From: Alphaproteobacteria bacterium
Lineage (GTDB): Bacteria; Pseudomonadota; Alphaproteobacteria; Rhodobacterales; Rhodobacteraceae
Direction: 5' to 3'
Length of the DNA: 24,742 bases
Assembly: GCA_024277955.1 (NCBI GenBank)
Contig: JAJRUE010000154.1
Span: 1 to 24,742 of the forward strand
Shown here: positions 1 through 8,472 of the stretch, in pieces
Layout: each line of letters opens with the position of its first letter
How positions within the stretch are numbered: the stretch's first letter is position 1
The notes under the pieces: model-generated
Told to the model about the DNA's origin: nothing
The model's input: only the letters and a program-made list of their open reading frames with translations
The model's database searches: none
Made by a program: the position numbers and the translations under genes

Positions 1-2283
1 ACGGTAGCCGAGGCCGACACAGCCGCGTCGGCAAATGAAACCGTCGGGCCGAACACGCTGGACAAGGAAGATCTGCTGCGCGACAGCGACCTGGAAAGCG
101 CGCTTTTGGCCGGTGATGCCGACAGCGATGCGGCCTATGGCGAAACCACGGATCTGGACGGATTGCCGGACGGTCTGGGCGGCGATGAGCCGGCGCAGGA
201 TGTCGACGCGGCCGAGGCGGGCGACGATCTGGAGGCGCTGCTGGACGATCTGGGCCTTGAAGACGACACGCCGGATGCCGGCGGTGAAGGTGGCGCTGAG
301 GTGGACGCGCCGGGCGGCGATGAGGATCTGGACGCCTTGCTGGCCGATCTGGGCGGCGATGGGGGCGGGGCCGATTCCGAACCCGGCCCCGAAGCAGGCG
401 CGCCCGGTGCCCCGGACGATCCGGCCCGGGCCGGTGCGGCGAAACTTGCGTCGGATGGCGACTTCAACTTTGGCACCGTCAGTGCCGAACGGCCCGAACC
501 GGCGCGGCTGCAACGCAAACGGTTCCGCATCGCGATCCTGGGGGATTTTTCGGGCCGGGCGGCGCGTGGGCAGGTTGAAATCGGCGATGATCTGGCCAGC
601 CGCCGGGCCATCGCGCTGGACCCGGACACCGTCGAAGAGGTGATTGAAGGTTTCGCCACCACGCTGGTTCTGCCGATCGGCAAGGACGGCGCCGGGATCG
701 AGGTGCGGCTGGAAAGCCTGGACGATCTGCACCCCGACGAGCTTTACGAAAAGGTCGAAATCTTTTCGGCGCTGGCGGCGCTCAAGGCGCAGCTGGGGGC
801 CGGTGCGACCGCGCAAAGCGCGCAGGCCCAGCTGCAGCAATGGGGGGAAGCCCACGGTCTGCCGGTCGCGCCGACGCGCAGCCGGTCCTTCGGGTCTTCG
901 GTTCCCGCCGACCGGCGGCTCAGCGATTTTCAGCAACTGATCGGCGACAGTGAAAACCGGCTGGCCCGCGCATCGCCGATCGACGATCTTCTGGCGCGTA
1001 TTGTCGGCCCGCACATCCGCGCCGCGCCCGATGCCGACGTGAGCGCGATGCAGGCCGCCATCGATGACGCGCTGAGCGCCGCCATGCGCCTGGTGCTGCA
1101 CCATCCGGAATTCCAGACCGTCGAAAGCCTGTGGCGCTCGCTCGACCTGATCGCCCGGCGGATCGAAACCGACGACACGCTGGACGTGGTTCTGTACGAT
1201 GTTACCGCCGAAGAAATCGCCGCTGATCTGGCGGCGGTGGACGATCTTTCGCAATCCGGGCTGATGCGGCTGTTGACCGAGGAACCGCTGGACCCCGAAA
1301 CCGGGCGCGGCGGCTACAGCGCGCTGATCGGCATGTACAGCTTTGAAGAAACCCCGCCGCATGCCGAACTGCTGGGCCGCATCGGCCGGGTCGCGGCGCA
1401 TCTGGACGCGCCGTTCTTCACCTCGATTTCACCGGCCTTTCTGGAAACCGACAAGAAAGACCGTCACCCCCTGGTCGCCAAGGCCTGGGACAGGTTGCGC
1501 GCCATGCCCGAGGCCGGCCACGTTGGCATCGTCACACCGCGCTTTCTGCTGCGCCGCCCCTATGGCGCCAAGAGCGAGCCGATCTACGAATTCGCGTTCG
1601 AGGAATTCACCCCCCAAGAGGGGCTTTCGGGCATGCTCTGGGCCAACCCGGCGGTGCTGGTGGCGATCCTGCTGGCGCAGAGTTTCCGCCAGCACGGGCC
1701 GGCGATGTCGCTTGGGTCGGTTATGTCGCTGGGCGAAATGCCGTATCATTACGTCAACGACCGCTATGGCGACCAGGTGGCCCTGCCCTGCACCGAACGC
1801 AATCTGACCACGTCCAGGGTCGAAGCCGTGATCACGCGCGGGTTCATGCCGGTGATCTCGATGAAGGGGCGCGACGTGATCCGGCTGGGGTCGTTTCAGT
1901 CGCTGGCGGGCGACGAAATTCTGGGCCCCTGGACCGGAGTTGCACCGCCGCCGCCTTCGCCGCCGGGGCCGGGCGCGCCGGACCCCGCCGTGGCGATCGT
2001 CGCGGCGGGCGCGGGTAGAGACGACGGCGCGGATATCCCGGACGATGGCGATCCGGGCAGCGATCTGGGCGACGATCCGGGCGATCCGGGCGGGGCGGAC
2101 GATGACGACCCGCTGGCCGGTCTGCTGGACGACGACGGCGCCGATGACGGTGACGGCAGCGACGATATCGACGCGGATCTGGACGCGCTGCTGGCCGGGT
2201 TCGGCGATGACGATGACGAAAACGACGACGCGGGCAGCGACGACATGGATGCCGAACTGGCCGCGCTACTGGAGGACTTGTGA
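1..2283 (+). CDS. T6SS sheath-like protein, TssB-like plus TssC-like (ImpD type), 5' partial
   Basis: The reading frame is open from base 1, so the start lies upstream of the window; the TTG at 106 is not a convincing start. The protein has four parts. An acidic N-terminal region (to about nt 460) carries repeated motifs such as DLEALLDDLG and DLDALLADLG. A TssB/VipA-like segment (about nt 510-800) contains ILGDFSGR and LDDLHPDELYEKV. A TssC/VipB-like segment (about nt 960-1920) contains LHHPEFQTVESLWRSL and a closing GFMPV region. An acidic C-terminal tail repeats DLDALLAGFG. Known TssC proteins polymerise with TssB into the contractile sheath. This one stops where TssC normally continues into its C-terminal sheath domain, so it resembles an accessory ImpD-type paralogue rather than the main sheath subunit. 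The family assignment is firm; the exact role is inferred. Confidence 0.85.
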   Translation, partial: TVAEADTAASANETVGPNTLDKEDLLRDSDLESALLAGDADSDAAYGETTDLDGLPDGLGGDEPAQDVDAAEAGDDLEALLDDLGLEDDTPDAGGEGGAEVDAPGGDEDLDALLADLGGDGGGADSEPGPEAGAPGAPDDPARAGAAKLASDGDFNFGTVSAERPEPARLQRKRFRIAILGDFSGRAARGQVEIGDDLASRRAIALDPDTVEEVIEGFATTLVLPIGKDGAGIEVRLESLDDLHPDELYEKVEIFSALAALKAQLGAGATAQSAQAQLQQWGEAHGLPVAPTRSRSFGSSVPADRRLSDFQQLIGDSENRLARASPIDDLLARIVGPHIRAAPDADVSAMQAAIDDALSAAMRLVLHHPEFQTVESLWRSLDLIARRIETDDTLDVVLYDVTAEEIAADLAAVDDLSQSGLMRLLTEEPLDPETGRGGYSALIGMYSFEETPPHAELLGRIGRVAAHLDAPFFTSISPAFLETDKKDRHPLVAKAWDRLRAMPEAGHVGIVTPRFLLRRPYGAKSEPIYEFAFEEFTPQEGLSGMLWANPAVLVAILLAQSFRQHGPAMSLGSVMSLGEMPYHYVNDRYGDQVALPCTERNLTTSRVEAVITRGFMPVISMKGRDVIRLGSFQSLAGDEILGPWTGVAPPPPSPPGPGAPDPAVAIVAAGAGRDDGADIPDDGDPGSDLGDDPGDPGGADDDDPLAGLLDDDGADDGDGSDDIDADLDALLAGFGDDDDENDDAGSDDMDAELAALLEDL

Positions 2284-2582
2284 TGCTGGACGATACCAAG
2301 GCCGCTGGCCCGGAACCCGAAGAACCGACGGGCATGCTGATCCTGGCGGTCAACGAAAGCTACTGGCTGGCCGAGGGCGACGAATACCTGACGCCGATGC
2401 TCGACGGCAGCGGCTTTTTCCCGACCCCGATCATCTGCGTGCGGTTTTCCAACTCGATCCAACTGACGGCCTTTATCGGGCCGAACCGCAGCCTGCTGGA
2501 TTTCTGGGGGCTGAACCCGGACGTGGTCGAACGCCTGCGCCGGGACAACCATTTGAAAGAGATTGACGGTGACGATCTGTAA
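2283..2582 (+). CDS. Small unknown protein between sheath-like gene and vgrG
   Basis: This encodes 99 residues from the ATG at 2283, which overlaps the last base of the upstream stop codon. A GGAGG at 2271-2275 is spaced about 7 bases from this ATG, which favours it over the GTG at 2280. The protein begins with an acidic, proline-containing segment. It continues with a compact mixed hydrophobic region (MLILAVNESYWLAEGDEYL, then ICVRFSNSIQLTAFIGPN) and ends in a charged helix-like stretch (NPDVVERLRRDNHLKEI). There is no signal peptide or membrane segment, so it is probably cytoplasmic. I do not recognise the family. Translational coupling to the sheath-like gene and its place just before vgrG suggest a T6SS accessory role, such as a baseplate or loading factor, but this is inference. 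Confidence 0.8.
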   Translation: MLDDTKAAGPEPEEPTGMLILAVNESYWLAEGDEYLTPMLDGSGFFPTPIICVRFSNSIQLTAFIGPNRSLLDFWGLNPDVVERLRRDNHLKEIDGDDL

Positions 2583-2600
2583 CGCCACGCCTTTTGCGCA

Positions 2601-2606
2601 AAGGAA
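2601..2606 (+). promoter_or_regulatory. Ribosome binding site of vgrG
   Basis: AAGGAA lies 6 bases upstream of the vgrG ATG at 2613, in a 30-base gap between genes. It supports this ATG as the start. Confidence 0.7.
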
Positions 2607-2612
2607 ATTCAG

Positions 2613-4706
2613 ATGAGTAGCGATGATGTGGTCCTCAAGGGCCGAATGATCACCATGGACGGCGGCTACAAGGCGTCGGACCTGATGCTGCGCTCGGCCG
2701 TGGTCAAGGAAGGGCTGAGCCAGCTGACCGAAACCACCATAGAATTCCTGTCGAAAGACAAGACGATGAAGATGGAAGATGTGGTTGGCTACCCCATGTC
2801 GCTGCATATCGAGACCTACGAAGACGGCACCAAGCGGCATTTCCACGGCACCTGCGTGGCGGTTGAATATCTGGGCGTGGCCGAAGGGTTCAGCCATTTC
2901 AGCGCCACCGTCCGGCCGTGGCTGTGGTTCCTGACCCGCACCGCCGACTGCAAGATCTTCCAGGACAAGGATGTGACCGAGATCATCAAGGATGTCTTCG
3001 GCGAAGCGGGGTTTTCGGACTATGAATTGAAGCTGAGCGGGTCGTATGAAAAGCGGACCTACTGCGTGCAATACCGCGAAACCGATTTCGACTTTATCAG
3101 CCGGCTGATGGAAGAAGAGGGTATCTATTACTATTTCGACCACCGCGGCAGCATCGAAAAACTGATCCTGATCGACGAATCCGGTCTGCATCAGCCGATG
3201 CCGCAGCAACCGAGCATCGACTTTTTCTTCCGCGAACACGACTACCGGCGGCGCGACGATCACATCTTCGAATGGACCGCGGCCGAAGCGGTGACCCGCG
3301 GCAAGGTCACGCTGAACGACTACAATTTCGAAACGCCGACCGCCGATCTCAAGGTGATGACTGCGATCAAGAAGGGCGCCCATTCGCACGGCACCTACGA
3401 GGTTTACGACTACCCCGGCCATTACCGCCAGGCCTCCAAGGGCAAGGCCAGGTCGCGGGTGCGCATGCAGGCCGAGGCGATCCGGCACAAGCGGTCGCAC
3501 GGGGTGTGCAACGTGCGCACCATGGCCACCGGGTTCACCTTTGCGCTGAAAAACCACCCGCGTGACGCCGAGAACCAGGAATATCTTGTGATCGACGCCG
3601 AACACCGCATCCAGATCGAAACCGACTATGACGACCTGGATCAAAGCCCGCATGTGCTGGGCGACCGCTTGCAGTTCGAAAAGGAAAACAAGGATACCTA
3701 CCGCTGCATTTTCGGCGTGGTGCCCAAGTCGGAACAGTTCCGCGCGCCGCTGTGCACCCCCTGGCCGGAAATCGCCGGCATGCACACGGCGCTGGTGGTG
3801 GGCAAGGACGGCGAAGAAATCCACACCGACGAATATGGCCGCATCAAGGTGCAGTTCCATTGGGACAGGCTGGGCAAGAAGGATGAAATGTCATCGTGCT
3901 GGGTGCGCACGGTGATGCCCTGGACCGGCAACGCCTGGGGGATGATCGCGATCCCGCGCATGGGTCAGGAAGTGGTGATCCAGTTCGAAGAAGGCGATCC
4001 GGACCGGCCGATCTGCACCGGCATGCTGTACAACGAAGCGACCAAGCCGCCCTACGAACTGCCCGCCAACAAGACCCAGTCGGGGGTCAAGACCAACAGC
4101 TCAAAGGGCGGCGGCGGCTTCAACGAACTGATGTTCGAGGACAAGAAAGACGAAGAGCTGGTGCGCTTCCAGGCGGAAAAGAACTATGAACAGATCGTCA
4201 AGAACAACGCTACCATCACCATCGGCATGGAGAAAAAGGACGCCGGCGACCTGACGCAGACGGTCTACAACCACCAGACCGAAACCATCAAGGAAGGCAA
4301 CCACACCTTCACCATCGAAAAGGGCAACCAGGCCTTTACCATTTCCGAGGGTAGCCAGGTCATCAAGATCGAGACCGACAAGACCGAAACGATCAAGGGC
4401 AAGTCCACCCAGACCGTGACCGGCGATGTCAAGGAATCGGTGAAACAGGGCAATTTCAAGCAGACCGTAGAGCTGGGCAACATCACGGTCGATGCCTCGG
4501 CGGGCAAGATCGACATCAGCGCGGCGATGTCGATCACGCTCAAGGTCGGCACCTCGTCCATCAAGATCGACCCGTCCGGGGTGACCATCAAGGGCGGAAT
4601 GATCAACATCAACGGCACCGGCATGGTCGAAATGAAAAGCCCTCTGACCACGGTCAAGGGCAGCGGGATGCTGACGCTCAAGGGCGGCATCACCATGATC
4701 AACTAG
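2613..4706 (+). CDS. vgrG: VgrG spike protein (TssI)
   Basis: VgrG forms the trimeric spike on the Hcp tube and is expelled on sheath contraction. The 697-residue product has the standard layout. Residues 1 to about 400 are gp27-like, with YRETDFDFISRLMEEEG. A gp5-like OB fold starts near residue 404 (DEYGRIKVQFHWDR, IPRMGQEVVIQFEEGDPD). A triple-stranded beta-prism follows, with repeating short strands such as HTFTIEKGNQAFTISEG, and ends in LTLKGGITMIN. The short end without any added toxin domain marks a non-evolved VgrG whose tip would be capped by the PAAR protein encoded two genes downstream. The ATG at 2613 has a good ribosome binding site. A cargo protein, if any, must bind through PAAR or an adaptor. 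Confidence 0.97.
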   Translation: MSSDDVVLKGRMITMDGGYKASDLMLRSAVVKEGLSQLTETTIEFLSKDKTMKMEDVVGYPMSLHIETYEDGTKRHFHGTCVAVEYLGVAEGFSHFSATVRPWLWFLTRTADCKIFQDKDVTEIIKDVFGEAGFSDYELKLSGSYEKRTYCVQYRETDFDFISRLMEEEGIYYYFDHRGSIEKLILIDESGLHQPMPQQPSIDFFFREHDYRRRDDHIFEWTAAEAVTRGKVTLNDYNFETPTADLKVMTAIKKGAHSHGTYEVYDYPGHYRQASKGKARSRVRMQAEAIRHKRSHGVCNVRTMATGFTFALKNHPRDAENQEYLVIDAEHRIQIETDYDDLDQSPHVLGDRLQFEKENKDTYRCIFGVVPKSEQFRAPLCTPWPEIAGMHTALVVGKDGEEIHTDEYGRIKVQFHWDRLGKKDEMSSCWVRTVMPWTGNAWGMIAIPRMGQEVVIQFEEGDPDRPICTGMLYNEATKPPYELPANKTQSGVKTNSSKGGGGFNELMFEDKKDEELVRFQAEKNYEQIVKNNATITIGMEKKDAGDLTQTVYNHQTETIKEGNHTFTIEKGNQAFTISEGSQVIKIETDKTETIKGKSTQTVTGDVKESVKQGNFKQTVELGNITVDASAGKIDISAAMSITLKVGTSSIKIDPSGVTIKGGMININGTGMVEMKSPLTTVKGSGMLTLKGGITMIN

Positions 4707-4718
4707 GGGCGCGCGACC

Positions 4719-5339
4719 ATGACCGACCGATTTGCAGACATGACCAAGGTGCCCCGCGAACCGGCGGCGCGAATGCTGGCCAATGCCAACACGACGCTGG
4801 AAACCCCGATCGAGGCCCCCGCCAGCGCCCCGCCCGAAGTGGTGCTGGCCGAGCTTCAGGAAAAGGGCGCGCTGATCGACACGCTGCGCCTGCTCAGCAT
4901 CCTGCTGCCGGCGCGCGAACGGGTCTGGTGGGCCTGCATGGCGGCGCGCGACGTGATCGGCGAAGACGCCGACAAGATCCCGCCGTCGCTGGCCGCCGCC
5001 GAAGCCTGGGTGTTCAAGCCGACCGAAGAGAACCGCCAGGCGGCGCGCGCCACGCTGGACGTCGCCGACGTGGACGACGACACGGTGCACTGCGCCACCT
5101 GCGTGCTTTATGCCGACGGCACGCTGGGGCCGGGCGAACTGAGGGAATACGAAGCGCCGGCGGGGGCTTCGGAAATCAACGCTTTCGCAATGAATGTCAT
5201 AGCCCTGAAAGCACATTCCGATAGGATGGAGGAATACGGCCAGATGCTGATCGACCGCGCGGTGGACATCGCGCGCGGCGGCAACGGGCGCGTGGACAGC
5301 GGCGCAAGCGAACAGGACAAGGGAATGAAAGACACATGA
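4719..5339 (+). CDS. Uncharacterised T6SS-linked protein between VgrG and PAAR (possibly DUF6931-like)
   Basis: This 206-residue soluble protein is encoded 12 bases after vgrG and overlaps the PAAR start by four bases (ATGA). Its most distinctive part is a mid-protein motif, LLPARERVWWACMAARDV, followed by an acidic helical region and a segment with paired cysteines (VHCATCVLYADG). There is no signal peptide or membrane segment. It recalls the DUF6931 family, which I associate with T6SS neighbourhoods, but that assignment is from memory and needs a profile search. It lacks features of the known adaptors DUF4123, DUF1795 (EagR) and DUF2169. Its position between spike and tip genes suggests an adaptor or chaperone role. 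The second half holds an acidic DVADVDDDTV patch. Confidence 0.85.
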   Translation: MTDRFADMTKVPREPAARMLANANTTLETPIEAPASAPPEVVLAELQEKGALIDTLRLLSILLPARERVWWACMAARDVIGEDADKIPPSLAAAEAWVFKPTEENRQAARATLDVADVDDDTVHCATCVLYADGTLGPGELREYEAPAGASEINAFAMNVIALKAHSDRMEEYGQMLIDRAVDIARGGNGRVDSGASEQDKGMKDT

Positions 5340-5614
5340 GCCAACCACAGGCCCGCCTGACCGACATCCACAGCTGCGTGCTGACCAGCGGCGTTCCCGC
5401 CCCGATCCTGCCGCCCTGCCATGTCACCACGCTGGTGTGCAAACTGCCCGCGGCCCGGCTGACGGACATGTGCGCCGGGATATCTCCGCACCCGATCGCC
5501 AAGGGGTCCATGACGGTGTTGATCGGCAAGCTGCCCGCGGCGCGGATGGGGGATCTGTGTTCCGGACCCGGCGCCATCGCGCTTGGGGCGGTTACGGTGC
5601 TGACCGGGGGGTGA
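5336..5614 (+). CDS. PAAR-domain spike tip protein
   Basis: PAAR proteins form the sharp metal-binding cone that caps the VgrG trimer. The 92-residue product is a single PAAR domain, with two similar halves each holding a PAAR signature: LPAARLTDMCAG, then LPAARMGDLCSG. His and Cys residues (PPCHVTT, DMCAG, DLCSG) are candidates for the zinc site. There is no N- or C-terminal extension, so it carries no fused toxin. The start overlaps the stop of the upstream gene (ATGA), showing translational coupling. The next gene starts three bases after its stop. Confidence 0.95.
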   Translation: MSQPQARLTDIHSCVLTSGVPAPILPPCHVTTLVCKLPAARLTDMCAGISPHPIAKGSMTVLIGKLPAARMGDLCSGPGAIALGAVTVLTGG

Positions 5615-5616
5615 CG

Positions 5617-7068
5617 ATGTCGGTAACGCTGAAATTCCAGTCGACCGGAACGGTGCCCGGCAGCGGCGCCCCAGTGGCGATGCAGGGCGGGTCGATCACC
5701 ATCGGGCGCGGCGCGGGCAACGATCTGGTTCTGCCGGACCCGGACCGGGTGATCTCCAACCGGCATTGCGTAATCGAAGACCACAACGGCAACGTGGTGA
5801 TCATCGACCTTTCGACCAATGGCACCTTTCTGAACTATTCCAAGATCCCGCTTGGCAATATCCCGACGCCGCTCAACGATGGCGATGTGCTGAGCATGGG
5901 CAGCTACGAACTGGTGGTCGAGATCAGTTCGGACAAGGCCGAGGCCGGCGATGTCATCGCGCCGCCGCTGGAACAGGATGTGGTATCGCATGGCTCGGCC
6001 GCAAACGCCCCGGACCCGCTGGCGCTGCTGGACGATACCCCGCCCGGCGGCAAGGATTTCCTGGACGATCTGCTGGGCAGCCCGGAAGGGCCGGTCGGCC
6101 CGTCGCAGCTGAAAACCGAAGACCCGATCAACGAACTTCTGCCGCCGCTTGGCGAGGAAGAAGACCCGTTCTTCCAGAAGCCTTCCGACGGGATGGAGGC
6201 GACCGGCGCCAGCGACCCGATGCACAACCCGTCGCCGACCGACAGTTTCAGCGCGCCGGCGGCCTCGTCGAACCTGATCCCCGACGACTGGGACGACGAG
6301 CTGCTGGGCACCGGCGCCTCCGCCGCCCCGGCGACCCCGCCCGAACCGATCCCGCCCGAACCGATCCCACCGGCCGCGCCCGCGGCCCAGTCCCCGATCC
6401 AGCCCCCGATCCCGGATCCCGAACCGGCGATCCCGGCAGCGGCCCCGGCAGCGGCTCCGCCAGCCTCTCCTGCCGGTCCGGTCGGGCCGGAAGCCGCCGC
6501 GCGGGCGTTCCTGAAATCCGTGGGGGCGGAACATCTGAACATCGACGACGCCGAATTGCAGTCGACCATGGTGCGCATGGGCACGGTGCTCAAGGCGATG
6601 ATCACGGGCTTGCGCGAAATCCTGATGACCCGCAGTTCCATCAAGAGCGAATTTCGCATCGATCAGACCATGATCAGCGCCGGCGGCAACAACCCGCTGA
6701 AATTCTCGATCAGCCCTGAACAGGCGATTGAGGCGATGATCAAGCCGACGACGCGCGGCTATCTCGAGGCGGGCGAGGCCACCGAACAGGCGCTCAACGA
6801 CATCAAGGCGCATGAGGTGGCGATGGTCACCGGCATGGAGGCGGCGCTCAAGGGCGTGCTGCAGCGGCTCGATCCCAAGGTTCTGAACGAAAAGATCGAG
6901 GGCGCGCGCGGACTTGGGGCGCTGATCAAGGGCAAAAAGGCGTTGTCCTGGGAGGTCTACGAAAAAATGTATGGCGAGATTTCCGACCAGGCCGAAAATG
7001 ACTTTCACGAACTTTTCGCCAGGGAATTCGCCCGCGCCTACAAACAGCAGTTGGAAAAGCTGAAATGA
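5617..7068 (+). CDS. fha: T6SS FHA-domain scaffold protein (TagH/Fha/ImpI)
   Basis: FHA proteins bind phosphothreonine and relay PpkA kinase signals to the T6SS membrane complex. The start is the ATG at 5617; in-frame codons further upstream overlap the PAAR gene and are rejected. The protein is about 483 residues. The N-terminal FHA domain (residues about 5-100) has the key residues GR at 30-31, S47 and H50 in SNRH, and STNGTFLN at 66-73. A long low-complexity linker rich in Pro, Ala and acidic residues follows, with DPLALLDD and FLDDLLG motifs. The last 190 residues form a conserved helical domain typical of TagH/ImpI proteins (ARAFLKSVGAEHL, LREILMTRSSIKSEFRID). The likely partners in this window are PpkA, PppA and the TssL N-terminus. 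Confidence 0.95.
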   Translation: MSVTLKFQSTGTVPGSGAPVAMQGGSITIGRGAGNDLVLPDPDRVISNRHCVIEDHNGNVVIIDLSTNGTFLNYSKIPLGNIPTPLNDGDVLSMGSYELVVEISSDKAEAGDVIAPPLEQDVVSHGSAANAPDPLALLDDTPPGGKDFLDDLLGSPEGPVGPSQLKTEDPINELLPPLGEEEDPFFQKPSDGMEATGASDPMHNPSPTDSFSAPAASSNLIPDDWDDELLGTGASAAPATPPEPIPPEPIPPAAPAAQSPIQPPIPDPEPAIPAAAPAAAPPASPAGPVGPEAAARAFLKSVGAEHLNIDDAELQSTMVRMGTVLKAMITGLREILMTRSSIKSEFRIDQTMISAGGNNPLKFSISPEQAIEAMIKPTTRGYLEAGEATEQALNDIKAHEVAMVTGMEAALKGVLQRLDPKVLNEKIEGARGLGALIKGKKALSWEVYEKMYGEISDQAENDFHELFAREFARAYKQQLEKLK

Positions 7069-7119
7069 TGATAAACATGCCAGACAATGCGCCCGTGGCG
7101 CCAGGCGAAAGGGGGCTGC

Positions 7120-8460
7120 GTGTCCTGGGAAAGTAAAGTGCTTTGGACCGAGGGGCTTTTTCTGCAACCCCACCATTTCCAGCAGGCCGACCGCTATACC
7201 GAGGCGCTGGTCGCCGGGCTGGCGCGCCGGGTGTCGCCCTACATGTGGGGTGTCTCGCAGATCGAGATCGACGAAGAGGTGCTCAAGGTCGGACAGTTCG
7301 CGCTCAAGTCCTGCGCCGGTCTGACCCAGGATGGCGCGGTATTCCGCGTGCCCCAGTCCGACGATCACCCCCCGGCGCTGGAAGTGCCGGAAACCATCAA
7401 GGATTGCATCGTCTACCTGTCGGTGCCGCAACGCCGGCAGGGCGCGCTCGAGGTTGATCTGACCGGCGCCGAACAATCCGCCAGCCGGCTGCGCCCGGCG
7501 GAACTGGAAATCACCGACACCATGGGGCAGGACCGTAAGCCGGTGACCATCGGCGTGGGCAAGATGCGGCTGCAATTCGCGCTTGAGGTTGACGATCTCG
7601 CCGACCGGCTGGTGATCCCGATCGCCCGGATCATCGAGGTTCGGCCCGACAAGGAAATCATCCTGGACAAGGCCTTTGTGCCCAGCTGCGTCGATATCCG
7701 CGCCGCCGCCCCGCTGGACGGTTTTGCGCACGAACTGGAAGGCTTGCTGGCGCATCGCATGGTCGCGCTGGCCGGGCGGCTTTCGGAAGGGGGCGCCGCC
7801 AAGGGCGTGGCCGAGATTTCGGATTTCCTGCTGCTGATGGTGGTCAACCGGACGATCCCGGTGATCCGCCACATGATCAACATCGAAAACGTCCACCCCG
7901 AAGCCCTGTATCGCACCTGCGCCGCCCTGGCGGGCGAACTGGCCACCTTCATGTCGGACGAAAAATACCCGCCCGAATTTCCGCCCTACCAGCACGACAA
8001 GCTGACCGACAGCTTTACCCCGGTGATCCGCACGCTGCGCCAATACCTCAGTTCGGTGCTGGAACAGACCGCGGTGTCGATCCCGCTCGAGCCGCGCAAA
8101 TACGGCATCAACGTGGGCGTCATCGCCGACCGCAAGCTGCTGGGCAACGCCGGCTTCGTGCTGGCCGTCAACGCCGATATTCCGGCCGAAGACGTGCGCC
8201 GCCATTTCGCCGGCCAGGCCAAGATCGGCCCGGTCGAGGAAATTCGCCAGCTGGTCAATTCGGCCCTGCCGGGCATCACCCTGCGCCCGCTGCCGGTGGC
8301 CCCGCGCCAGATCCCGTATCACGCCGGCGTGGTCTATTTCGAGCTGGACGCCGAAAGCCCCTATTGGCGCAAGATGACCACGTCGGGCGGCATCGCGGTG
8401 CATATTTCCGGCGATTACCCGGGGCTGAAGATGGAGCTTTGGGCAATTCGGAACGCATAA
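7120..8460 (+). CDS. tssK: T6SS baseplate subunit TssK
   Basis: TssK is the trimeric baseplate component that links the baseplate to the TssL-TssM membrane complex. I choose the GTG at 7120, giving about 446 residues. The product then begins MSWESKVLWTEGLFLQPHHF, which matches the very conserved family N-terminus, and a purine-rich GAAAGGGGG lies just upstream. The ATG at 7087 would add 11 residues with no family support. The remaining sequence fits TssK: a beta-rich shoulder domain, a central helical region (LLLMVVNRTIPVIRHMIN) and a C-terminal domain that contacts the membrane complex. There is no membrane segment. The gene sits between fha and tssL, as in other imp-type clusters. Confidence 0.95.
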   Translation: MSWESKVLWTEGLFLQPHHFQQADRYTEALVAGLARRVSPYMWGVSQIEIDEEVLKVGQFALKSCAGLTQDGAVFRVPQSDDHPPALEVPETIKDCIVYLSVPQRRQGALEVDLTGAEQSASRLRPAELEITDTMGQDRKPVTIGVGKMRLQFALEVDDLADRLVIPIARIIEVRPDKEIILDKAFVPSCVDIRAAAPLDGFAHELEGLLAHRMVALAGRLSEGGAAKGVAEISDFLLLMVVNRTIPVIRHMINIENVHPEALYRTCAALAGELATFMSDEKYPPEFPPYQHDKLTDSFTPVIRTLRQYLSSVLEQTAVSIPLEPRKYGINVGVIADRKLLGNAGFVLAVNADIPAEDVRRHFAGQAKIGPVEEIRQLVNSALPGITLRPLPVAPRQIPYHAGVVYFELDAESPYWRKMTTSGGIAVHISGDYPGLKMELWAIRNA

Positions 8461-8472
8461 GGGAACACGGCC

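Noticed and set aside
1896..3860. Minus-strand open frame of 654 codons
   Set aside because: It is antisense to the sheath-like gene tail and vgrG, with low-complexity Ser-rich sequence where the sense strand encodes the acidic tail.
7087..7119. ATG at 7087 as the start of tssK
   Set aside because: The GTG at 7120 gives the conserved TssK N-terminus and has a purine-rich ribosome binding site; the extra 11 residues have no family support.
5197..8403. Very long minus-strand open frame of 1068 codons
   Set aside because: It lies antisense to tagH/fha and tssK, whose products match known families. Its translation is rich in Arg, Gly and His with no domain, a common shadow in GC-rich coding DNA.
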